64,000 nt of DNA from JASJAR01 sp038530285 (lineage in GTDB: Bacteria > Pseudomonadota > Alphaproteobacteria > Rhodobacterales > Rhodobacteraceae): assembly GCA_038530285.1 (NCBI GenBank), contig JBCBCY010000013.1, forward strand, positions 42,365 through 106,364. The letters are read 5' to 3'. The stretch's first letter is position 1; each line of letters opens with the position of its first letter. The notes beneath the pieces were generated by a model. That model was not told the DNA's origin. It worked only from the letters and a program-made list of their open reading frames with translations, and made no database searches. A program made the translations under genes and the position numbers. Of this stretch, positions 33,645 to 41,059 are shown piece after piece.

Positions 33645-35264
33645 TTATCCTTCTGTGCGGGCCAGTTGGCGCAATTCAAATTTCTTGATCTTGCCGGTGG
33701 CCGTCTTGGGAAGGACCCCGAAGACCACCGATTTCGGTGTTTTAAAGCCCGCGATATGCTCGCGGCAGAACGCTATAATCTCTTCACCTGTTGGCGCCGC
33801 CTCGTCACGCAATTCGACGAAGGCGCAGGGCACTTCTCCCCATTTTTTGTCCGGTTTGGCAACAACGGCCGCCGCCTGCACATCTGGGTGGCGATAAAGC
33901 ACCGCTTCGACCTCCACCGAAGAGATGTTTTCGCCGCCCGAGATGATCACATCCTTCAACCGGTCGCGGACCTGCATGTAGCCGTTGGGATGAACGACCG
34001 CCGCATCGCCAGACCAGAACCAGCCATCTGCAAAGGCCTCGGCACTGGCGGCGGGGTCCTTGTAGTAGCCCTTCATCACGGTGTTGGAACGGATCGCAAT
34101 CTCGCCTTGGGTTTCACCGTCATCGGGCACGGGCGCGCCGGTGGTCCGGTCGATCACGGCGACCTCATCGACCATGGGGAAGGCGATGCCCTGATGGGCC
34201 TGCAGTTCGGCCTGTTCGCCGGGTGACAGGGCCGCCCAATCATCCTGCCAGAGACATTGTGAGATATGGCCGTAGGTTTCGGTCAGCCCGTAGACCTGCA
34301 TCACATCAAGGCCCATCGCGCCGGTCTTTTCCAAAATCGCGGGCGGCGGCGGCGCGCCGGCGGTCATCACCTTCAGGCGCGGATCATAGGGAATGGCGGG
34401 GGCATCGTCGCTTTCGGCCAGCATCTGCAAGACGATGGGGGCAGCGCCGAAATGCGTGACACGTTCGGACTTGATGGCCGCGAAAATCTTCGCGGGCACC
34501 GGGTCACGGGTGAACACCATCTGCCCGCCGACCAAAGGAAGCATCCACGGATGGCACCAGCCATTGCAGTGAAACATCGGCACAATCGAAAGATAGGAAA
34601 TGAAATGCGGGATCATCCAGGCATTGACCGTGCCCATCGCCATCAGGGCCGCGCCCCGGTGGTGGTATAAAACCCCCTTGGGCCGTCCTGACGTGCCAGA
34701 GGTGTAGTTCAGTGCCAGCGCCTGCCATTCATCATCTGGCAGACCACTGCCGGCAAAAGGTGCGGCATCCAAAAGATCGTCGTAAGCAGTCTCGACCGTT
34801 TTGCCCGCATCAGGGCCTTCGGCATCGACGATGGTGATCACTGGGCGCGTATCGCTCAGATGCTGAAACGCGGCGTCCACCACCCCTGCGTAGGCGCTGT
34901 CGGCAATCACCAATTTGGTATCGGCATGATCGAAGATATAACCGACGGTTTCAGGCTCAAGCCGGGTGTTGATCGTGTTCAGCACCGCCCCGATCATCGG
35001 CACGGCATAGTGCAATTCGTATAACTCGGGGATGTTGGGGCACAGGACCGAGACAGTGTCGCCCTGCCCGACCCCGCGCGCTTGCAGGCCCGACGCCACC
35101 CGCCGAACCCGGTCCGCGAAGGTTGCATAATCGCGCCGGATGGACCCATAGACGACCGCAGGGCGGGTGCCATGAACCCGCGCGGCGCGGTTCAGATGCG
35201 ACACCGGCGACAGCGCGACGAAATTCGCCGTGCCGGGTCGGTCGCTGGTCATATGCGTGTGCAT
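33645..35264 (-). CDS. AMP-forming acyl-CoA synthetase (acid-CoA ligase)
   Basis: A 539-residue ANL-superfamily ligase that activates a carboxylic acid with ATP to its CoA thioester. Motifs: YTSGTSGRPKGV (P-loop, about 180), YGLTETYGH (A5), GEIAIRSNTVMKGYY, WFWSGDAAVVHPNGY, DRLKDVIISGGENIS hinge, and catalytic Lys in PKTATGKIKK near the C-terminus. The subtype resembles plant acyl-activating enzyme-like ligases for short or aromatic acids. GGGAGGAGAG upstream sets the start. Next to dmdA it could activate 3-methylmercaptopropionate as DmdB does, but it looks like a different clade from the classical DmdB, so I leave the symbol blank. Confidence 0.88.
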   Translation of the reverse strand: MHTHMTSDRPGTANFVALSPVSHLNRAARVHGTRPAVVYGSIRRDYATFADRVRRVASGLQARGVGQGDTVSVLCPNIPELYELHYAVPMIGAVLNTINTRLEPETVGYIFDHADTKLVIADSAYAGVVDAAFQHLSDTRPVITIVDAEGPDAGKTVETAYDDLLDAAPFAGSGLPDDEWQALALNYTSGTSGRPKGVLYHHRGAALMAMGTVNAWMIPHFISYLSIVPMFHCNGWCHPWMLPLVGGQMVFTRDPVPAKIFAAIKSERVTHFGAAPIVLQMLAESDDAPAIPYDPRLKVMTAGAPPPPAILEKTGAMGLDVMQVYGLTETYGHISQCLWQDDWAALSPGEQAELQAHQGIAFPMVDEVAVIDRTTGAPVPDDGETQGEIAIRSNTVMKGYYKDPAASAEAFADGWFWSGDAAVVHPNGYMQVRDRLKDVIISGGENISSVEVEAVLYRHPDVQAAAVVAKPDKKWGEVPCAFVELRDEAAPTGEEIIAFCREHIAGFKTPKSVVFGVLPKTATGKIKKFELRQLARTEG

Positions 35265-35300
35265 GTCGCTCTCTCCTCCCAAAAAGAACGCGCGCCGCCG

Positions 35301-35936
35301 TCAGGACGGCCCGTGCCAGGCGATCTGGCAGATCTCGGCCGAACGACCTTCGAAATCCCAGACCCGGCCGAAGGCGCGCAAACGCCCCTGGTTGGCTGTG
35401 GCGACGGTGATGTCGGCCCCCATCCAATACTGCGTATTTGTGATGACAAGGTCCTGTTCGGGATCTTTGCCCGCGACCGGGACAACTTCCCCTTTGATCT
35501 TCTTGCCCACGACCAGACGGCGCGTCTTGCCTTCGTTTTCGTAGGTGACGGGCTGGCGCTCATGGCCAATCAACTCGGAAACCAGAACGCCGAACAGGCC
35601 TGTTGTGCCCCGCGCCTTGCCCGACATGATCGTGACAAGCGCGTCATAGGCTTCCGCACTGGCGCGGTCATCGATGAACAATGCCACCTTCCAATTGCCG
35701 CGCGCCATGCGTTCGGGAATTTCGATCATCAGCCCCAGGTTCAGGCCCGACAGATCCACGTCGCCGTACTGGCCTTTGTCAATGCGGATGCCACCCCAGG
35801 TCTGACAATGCCCCTCGGTCGGGGGGTGCTGACCCAAGGAGACCACGCAGGGGCAAAAGACCGTGCAATTGCAGTTCAGGATCAGTTCGCCTGAAAGTGT
35901 CCACGGGATTGTTCCGACTTGTCCATCAAGTGCCAT
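35301..35936 (-). CDS. DUF1326 domain protein
   Basis: A 211-residue protein matching DUF1326, with the invariant Cys cluster NCNCTVFCPC (about 21-30) near the N-terminus that suggests metal or Fe-S/copper binding. No signal peptide. Members are nearly always paired with a DUF2182 membrane protein, as here (14-bp gap upstream). The function of the pair is unknown. It is cotranscribed with the acyl-CoA ligase and dmdA downstream. Confidence 0.82.
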   Translation of the reverse strand: MALDGQVGTIPWTLSGELILNCNCTVFCPCVVSLGQHPPTEGHCQTWGGIRIDKGQYGDVDLSGLNLGLMIEIPERMARGNWKVALFIDDRASAEAYDALVTIMSGKARGTTGLFGVLVSELIGHERQPVTYENEGKTRRLVVGKKIKGEVVPVAGKDPEQDLVITNTQYWMGADITVATANQGRLRAFGRVWDFEGRSAEICQIAWHGPS

Positions 35937-35950
35937 CTATTGCCCTTTCT

Positions 35951-36694
35951 TCAAATTGCGGTGGCCAGAAAAGCGGCGCTGGCAGCCAACAGGGCGTAGC
36001 CCAGCGGTTTGTCCACCCAACGCCCGATGTCCGGCAGTTTTTCCAAAGTCATGATCACGGTGGCGAGCCCCATGAACGCAAGGCTCATCATCCCGCCCAC
36101 AAAGGCCAGCAGCATCAGCGCCCAGCAACAGCCCACGCAAGTTATCCCCAGACGCTGGCCCATCGCAAAGGGCGACAGATGCCAATGGCCAATAAAGAAC
36201 GACACCGGTGCGCGGCAGGCGGTCAGGCAGGCGGCTTTAAGCGGGGTAAACTGATAGGCGCCGGCTACGGCCAAAAGCAGTGCCGACAACAGGCCCGACC
36301 GGCTGTCACCAAATCCGCTGACCAGATCGGCCTGAAAAAGCCCCATCTGCAGGGTCGCCGCAATCAGCGAAAACCCGATCCAGACCGACAGAAACCCAGC
36401 CGCGAGGCCAGCAAGGTTCACCTCGCCCCCGGTGCGGCCCAGATCGTGGTAAGCCATAAAGGCCGGCACGGCGGTGGGCAGCATCATCGCCGCCGACATC
36501 AACACCCACATCAGCGCGACCCGACCAAAACCTGCCAAATCCGGGGATACGGTGCACAAGGCCACCCAGAAATCGCGCCCGAAAACGCGCGACGCCTCGC
36601 GCAGATCGTCGGGGATCGACATGCCCAAAAGCGCGCCCCAAGCCCCAAGGATAATGCCAAACAGCATCACCCAGTTCAGACCTGACCACGACAT
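35951..36694 (-). CDS. DUF2182 predicted metal-binding membrane protein
   Basis: A 247-residue integral-membrane protein with about six hydrophobic segments. Family hallmarks seen: MWVLMSAAMMLPTAVP, YQFTPLKAACLTACRAP and GITCVGCCWALM, giving conserved Cys, His and Met residues suited to binding a soft metal. It is the first gene of the leftward operon DUF2182-DUF1326-ligase-dmdA. ATG 36694 is preferred; GTG 36718 is possible. Function unknown. Confidence 0.82.
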   Translation of the reverse strand: MSWSGLNWVMLFGIILGAWGALLGMSIPDDLREASRVFGRDFWVALCTVSPDLAGFGRVALMWVLMSAAMMLPTAVPAFMAYHDLGRTGGEVNLAGLAAGFLSVWIGFSLIAATLQMGLFQADLVSGFGDSRSGLLSALLLAVAGAYQFTPLKAACLTACRAPVSFFIGHWHLSPFAMGQRLGITCVGCCWALMLLAFVGGMMSLAFMGLATVIMTLEKLPDIGRWVDKPLGYALLAASAAFLATAI

Positions 36695-36744
36695 TGCCGC
36701 ACGTCTTTCCAGAGGCACCTCCCGTCACCCAGTTGCAATTTAAA

Positions 36745-36768
36745 TGTCAGACTTTTAAATGTCTGACA
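36745..36768 (+). promoter_or_regulatory. inverted-repeat operator in the divergent spacer before the GntR gene
   Basis: TGTCAGAC and GTCTGACA form perfect 8-bp arms around TTTTAAAT, ending one base before the GntR start codon. TTTAAATGTC is also directly repeated. The position implies autorepression and control of the divergent DUF2182 operon. Confidence 0.65.
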
Positions 36769-36769
36769 A

Positions 36770-37567
36770 ATGAAAACTGACAGGGACAACTCAGCCGACC
36801 TTTCGGCGCAGATCGCAGATGCAATCCGGGATTCGATTGTGTCGGGCGCCTTGATCGTCGATCAGCGCTTGCCGTCGGAAGCCGAACTGGCCGATGCCTA
36901 TGATGTGTCGCGCCCGACCATTCGCGAAGCGCTAAAGCGCCTGGCCGCACAATCGCTGATCCGCACGCAACGCGGCGCCTTCGGCGGGGCCTTTGTGAAC
37001 CGGTTGAGCTTTGACGAGGCGCGCGCGCAACTGGCCACGACGACGACGCTGTTGATTTCGATGAATGACGTGAGTTTTGACCGGGCCTGCGAGGCGCGCT
37101 TTTCGCTTGAACGCGCCTGTGCCCCCTTGGCGGCAGACCGGCGCGGCGAGGACCATCTGGCCGCGATGGCCGCCGAGATTGCCCGGCAAGGGCGCGCCGA
37201 TCTGTCCGATGAGGCGTTTTGCGCCTCTGACGTGGCATTTCACCTCGCGTTGACCGAAGCGGCCGGCAATCCGGTTTTGACCTATCATCTGGCTGGCGCG
37301 ATTGAAGCGATGCAGCCCTTGATGAACATGATCACTTATACAGCCCGCTCGCGTGCCGCGATCATTGCCCGGCACCGGGCGATCCTCGACAGCGCAGCCG
37401 CGCGGGACGGCGACGGCATCAACGCCGCCCTGGATGACCTTGAAACCTATACCAAAAGCCTTGCCCATATGGTGATGGCCGAGCGCGCGGCCCGGGCCAA
37501 GCAGCGCGCGGCGGAACGGGCCGACCACAACACTGCGGCGGCCCTGTTTGGGTTCGAGCAATCATGA
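36770..37567 (+). CDS. GntR family (FadR/FCD subfamily) transcriptional regulator
   Basis: A 265-residue regulator: winged helix at about 10-75 (LPSEAELADAYDVSRPTIREALKRLAAQSLI) and helical FCD effector domain at about 85-235 (FHLALTEAAGNPVL supplies a ligand/metal His). No Shine-Dalgarno precedes the ATG; the 24-bp operator palindrome fills that space, so the mRNA may be leaderless. Its stop overlaps the crotonase start (ATGA). It is placed to control both this pair and the leftward dmdA operon. Confidence 0.9.
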   Translation: MKTDRDNSADLSAQIADAIRDSIVSGALIVDQRLPSEAELADAYDVSRPTIREALKRLAAQSLIRTQRGAFGGAFVNRLSFDEARAQLATTTTLLISMNDVSFDRACEARFSLERACAPLAADRRGEDHLAAMAAEIARQGRADLSDEAFCASDVAFHLALTEAAGNPVLTYHLAGAIEAMQPLMNMITYTARSRAAIIARHRAILDSAAARDGDGINAALDDLETYTKSLAHMVMAERAARAKQRAAERADHNTAAALFGFEQS

Positions 37568-38370
37568 GCGTCACTTTGGACCCCGCAGATTTTCAGAACC
37601 TGCACATTGAAGCGCGCGGCACGGGTGTCTGGACGGTCACGCTTGACCGGGAAGACAAACGCAACGCGCTTGACCTCGCAACCATCGAAGAACTGGTGAC
37701 GTTCTTTTCCTCCGCCCCGCGCGCGGGTGTGCGGGCGGTGGTGCTGGCTGGCAAAGGCGACCATTTCTGCGCCGGTCTCGACCTGATCGAACACCATGAT
37801 GCCGACCGCAGCCCGGCCGATTTCATGCATGTCTGCCTGCGCTGGCATGAAGCCTTCAACAAGATGGAATATGGCGGCGTGCCGGTGATTGCCGCCCTTC
37901 AGGGCGCGGTTGTGGGCGGTGGGCTGGAATTGGCCAGTGCCGCCCATATCCGGGTGATGGACCAGACGGCTTATGTCGCCCTGCCCGAAGGTCAGCGCGG
38001 GCTGTTCACCGGCGGCGGCGCCACGATCCGGGTCAGCGATCTGGTGGGCAAGGCGCGGATGATCGACATGATGCTGACGGGTCGCGTCTACAAAGCTGAT
38101 GAGGCTGTGGCCCTCGGGTTTGCCCAGTACCTCACCGAAGGCCCCGCGATCGTAAAAGCCACCGAACTGGCAGGTCGCGCGGCCGAAAACCTACCCCTGT
38201 CCAATTTCGCAATCTGCTCGGCCGTCAGCCATATGACCAATATGTCACCCCTGGATGCCGCCTATGCCGAGGCTGTCGTGGCCGGGGTTGTGAACACCCA
38301 ACCTGATGCGCGGGCGCGTCTTGCGGCCTTTGCGGACAAATCCGCCGATCGTATCCGACCCAAAGACTAG
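37564..38370 (+). CDS. crotonase/enoyl-CoA hydratase family protein
   Basis: A 268-residue crotonase-fold enzyme acting on an acyl-CoA. The oxyanion-hole stretch GKGDHFCAGLDL (about 63-74) and both acid/base glutamates, E122 (GGLELASAA) and E142 (LPEGQRGLF), are present with the 20-residue spacing of hydratases such as DmdD (methylthioacryloyl-CoA hydratase). With dmdA and an acyl-CoA ligase nearby it is a DmdD-like candidate, but crotonases are diverse and the activity cannot be fixed from sequence. It overlaps its GntR regulator by 4 bp and the convergent aminotransferase by 4 bp. Confidence 0.86.
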   Translation: MSVTLDPADFQNLHIEARGTGVWTVTLDREDKRNALDLATIEELVTFFSSAPRAGVRAVVLAGKGDHFCAGLDLIEHHDADRSPADFMHVCLRWHEAFNKMEYGGVPVIAALQGAVVGGGLELASAAHIRVMDQTAYVALPEGQRGLFTGGGATIRVSDLVGKARMIDMMLTGRVYKADEAVALGFAQYLTEGPAIVKATELAGRAAENLPLSNFAICSAVSHMTNMSPLDAAYAEAVVAGVVNTQPDARARLAAFADKSADRIRPKD

Positions 38371-39692
38371 GCCGCGATGGCTCGGTCAATTGCGCCGGCG
38401 AGCTTTTCAACCAGTTCGCCGATCTGGTCGTCATCGATAATGAACGGGGGCGCCAGCAACACGTGATCGCCGATCTGGCCATCGCGCGTGCCTGACATCG
38501 GGTAACAAATCAGCCCTGCGTCGAACGCCTCGGCCTTGATCCGCGCAGCCAGTTTGCGCCCGGGGTCAAACGGCGTCTTTGCGGCGCGATCTGCAACCAG
38601 TTCCAGCCCCAAGAACATGCCCCGCCCCCGGATGTCACCGACATGGGCGTGCTGGCCGAACGCCCGGGTCAACTCGGCCAGCAAAGCGTGACCCTTTTGG
38701 CGTGCCCGCTCGACCAGAGCGTCGCCTTTCAGCTTCTTCAAAACCGCGCAGCCTGCCGCTGTCGCCACAGGATGGCCAATGTAGGTGTGCCCATGCTGAA
38801 AGAACCCGCTGCCCGCCTCGATCGCATCGTAAATCGTCGACGTGCAAAGCATCGCCCCAATGGGTTGATAGCCAGCCCCCAATCCCTTGGCGATGCACAG
38901 AATATCAGGTGCGATGCCATCGCCGTCGCAGGCATAAAGATGCCCGGTCCGGCCCATCCCGCACATCACTTCATCAAGGATCAAAAGCACGCCATAGCGG
39001 TCGCAAATGTCACGGATCTGGCGGAAATACCCTTCAACGGCGGGCACCGCGCCCATGGTTGCGCCGACCACCGGCTCGGCCATGAACGCCAGAACCGTGT
39101 CGGGGCCCAGACGAAGGATCTCGGCCTCAAGCTCTGCCGCGGCGCGCTGGCCGTAAGCTGCAGCCGTTTCGCTGTCATCGCGCAACATGTAGTCGTAGCA
39201 CGGCGCGATGTGACTGACGGGGATCAACAACGGATCAAATTGCGCGCGCCGCCACGCGTTCCCGCCTGCGGCCAGGGCACCCAGCGTGTTGCCGTGATAG
39301 CTCTGGCGCCGGGCGATCAAATGCCTGCGCTTCGGCTGACCGATTTCCACAAAGTACTGCCGGGCGAGCTTCATCGCAGCTTCGGCCGCTTCGGACCCGC
39401 CGGAGACGAAATAGACACGGTCGAGGTCCCCTGGTGCATCCTCAATCAGCAGGTCGGCAAGCTCTTCTGCAGGCTCAGACGTGAAAAACCCGGTGTGCGC
39501 AAATGACAAGGTTGCCGCCTGGCTCTGGACGGCCGTAATCACATCGCGGTCGCCATGCCCAAGGCAGGACACCGCCGCCCCGCCCGACCCGTCGAGATAG
39601 GCTTTGCCGTCCGCATCATACAGATAGCAGCCCTGCCCCCGCACTGCTCTGGGCGGTGTCACTTTGGTGTGGCGCGGAAAGACATGAGACAT
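38367..39692 (-). CDS. class III pyridoxal-phosphate aminotransferase
   Basis: A 441-residue omega-type aminotransferase. Seen: GSGGAAVSCLGHGD, FVSGGSEAAEAAMKLARQY (PLP phosphate site), ILDEVMCGMGRTG (PLP-binding Asp), and the Schiff-base Lys in CIAKGLGAGYQPIGAM. This group transfers amino groups from beta-alanine, GABA, taurine or diamines to pyruvate or 2-oxoglutarate; the substrate here is unknown. I chose the ATG before SHVFPRH, with GGAG 6 bases upstream. It converges on the crotonase gene. Confidence 0.88.
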   Translation of the reverse strand: MSHVFPRHTKVTPPRAVRGQGCYLYDADGKAYLDGSGGAAVSCLGHGDRDVITAVQSQAATLSFAHTGFFTSEPAEELADLLIEDAPGDLDRVYFVSGGSEAAEAAMKLARQYFVEIGQPKRRHLIARRQSYHGNTLGALAAGGNAWRRAQFDPLLIPVSHIAPCYDYMLRDDSETAAAYGQRAAAELEAEILRLGPDTVLAFMAEPVVGATMGAVPAVEGYFRQIRDICDRYGVLLILDEVMCGMGRTGHLYACDGDGIAPDILCIAKGLGAGYQPIGAMLCTSTIYDAIEAGSGFFQHGHTYIGHPVATAAGCAVLKKLKGDALVERARQKGHALLAELTRAFGQHAHVGDIRGRGMFLGLELVADRAAKTPFDPGRKLAARIKAEAFDAGLICYPMSGTRDGQIGDHVLLAPPFIIDDDQIGELVEKLAGAIDRAIAA

Positions 39693-39998
39693 TGGCAGCT
39701 CCAAGGTGACGTGTACGGAAGCGAAGTCCGACGCGACTTGACAACAGCCTATGCAATTGGAACGCTAGCTTCCAGCCTGTTGGAGGGACCGTGACCAAGC
39801 CTGCCAAAGCCCAGCCACAACACTTCGAGCCCGATCAGTGACGCGTGCAAACTCGTTTCGTAGATCCTTCGAATTGTCATTAAAGGCAATGGCTTACGCG
39901 GAAACCGGCGCCTTCTGACAGACGAATAAAATGTCACGAATCGGGATAAACCCGAGCAGCGTGATGCACACTCAAGCCAATCATCCAGGGAGTTTGTA
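39693..39998 (+). promoter_or_regulatory. 306-bp upstream region of the TAXI transporter operon
   Basis: TTGACA at 39738-39743 with a CGCTAG-like -10 about 17-18 bp on is the best promoter candidate. TCGGG-ATAAA-CCCGA forms a small hairpin near 39940. CAGGGAG just before 39999 is the ribosome binding site. No gene is seen here. Confidence 0.4.
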
Positions 39999-40964
39999 AT
40001 GCTTGATAAACTGAAACTGACCGTGGCAGCGGTAGCCGTCGCGACTGCAGGCGGCGCTGCCTACGCTGAAGAATTCATCACCATCGGCACCGGTGGTGTC
40101 ACGGGGGTTTACTACCCCACAGGCGGCGCGATCTGTCGTTTGGTCAACAAAGGCCGCCGCGACCATGGCATCCGCTGCTCGGTCGAATCGACCGGTGGGT
40201 CGGTTTACAACATCAACACGATCCGCGAAGGCGAGCTGGAATTCGGCGTCGCGCAATCTGATTGGCAGTACCACGCCTACAATGGCTCGTCCCGCTTTGA
40301 AGACGCCGGCGCATTTGAAGACCTTCGCGCGGTCTTTTCGGTGCATCCCGAACCTTTCACCGTTGTTGCCCGGGCCGATTCCGGGATCACCAGCATCGAT
40401 GATCTGGCCGGCAAGCGCGTGAATATCGGCAACCCCGGTTCAGGCCAGCGCGGCACCATGGAAGTGCTGATGGAAGCCAAAGGCTGGACCACCGGTGACT
40501 TCGCTCTGGCGACCGAGTTGAAAGCCGCCGAACAATCCGCCGCGCTCTGTGACAACCAGATCGACGCCATGGTCTATACCGTTGGCCATCCTTCGGGGTC
40601 GATCCAGGAAGCCACAACGGCCTGCGATTCGGTTTTGGTTGAGGTAGCCGGCGACGCGGTCATGGGCCTTGTCGACGAAAACTCGTTCTACCGGACAGCC
40701 ACCATTCCCGGCGGGATGTACCGCGGGAATGACGCCGACACGAAAACCTTCGGTGTGGGCGCGACCTTTGTGACCTCGGCCACAGTGTCAGAAGATGTCG
40801 TGTATACGCTGGTCAGCTCGGTCTTTGAAAACTTCGATGATTTCAAAGGTCTGCATCCCGCGTTTGCAAACCTTGTGCCCGAGGAAATGGCCTCGGCCGG
40901 TTTGTCGGCACCGCTCCACCCAGGTGCGGCGAAGTACTACAAAGAGCAGGGCTGGATCGAATAA
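39999..40964 (+). CDS. TAXI family TRAP transporter solute-binding protein
   Basis: A 321-residue periplasmic receptor. Signal peptide at 1-23 (LKLTVAAVAVATAGGAAYA-E), then EFITIGTGGVTGVYYPTGGAICRLVN, the hallmark start of TAXI receptors, and FGVAQSDWQYHAYNG. TAXI systems carry amino acids or dicarboxylates (glutamate, 2-oxoglutarate in some), but most are uncharacterised. The permease follows after a hairpin-bearing 95-bp gap. Confidence 0.92.
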   Translation: MLDKLKLTVAAVAVATAGGAAYAEEFITIGTGGVTGVYYPTGGAICRLVNKGRRDHGIRCSVESTGGSVYNINTIREGELEFGVAQSDWQYHAYNGSSRFEDAGAFEDLRAVFSVHPEPFTVVARADSGITSIDDLAGKRVNIGNPGSGQRGTMEVLMEAKGWTTGDFALATELKAAEQSAALCDNQIDAMVYTVGHPSGSIQEATTACDSVLVEVAGDAVMGLVDENSFYRTATIPGGMYRGNDADTKTFGVGATFVTSATVSEDVVYTLVSSVFENFDDFKGLHPAFANLVPEEMASAGLSAPLHPGAAKYYKEQGWIE

Positions 40965-40990
40965 TCCGCTCCGCATGATGAGAATAGCGC

Positions 40991-41011
40991 GGGGGCGGCG
41001 CGACCGCCCCC
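40991..41011 (+). terminator. intercistronic hairpin between TAXI receptor and permease genes
   Basis: A perfect 8-bp GC stem GGGGGCGG/CCGCCCCC with a 5-nt loop and no T-run. Such hairpins often stabilise the receptor part of the mRNA so that more receptor than permease is made. Confidence 0.55.
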
Positions 41012-41059
41012 ACGTTTCAAAACAATAAAATCAAAAAATTCAAACCGTCAGGGGGACCG

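Noticed and set aside
33645..35264. Naming the ligase dmdB
   Set aside because: It is the right length and next to dmdA, but its sequence looks like another ANL clade, so the symbol was withheld.
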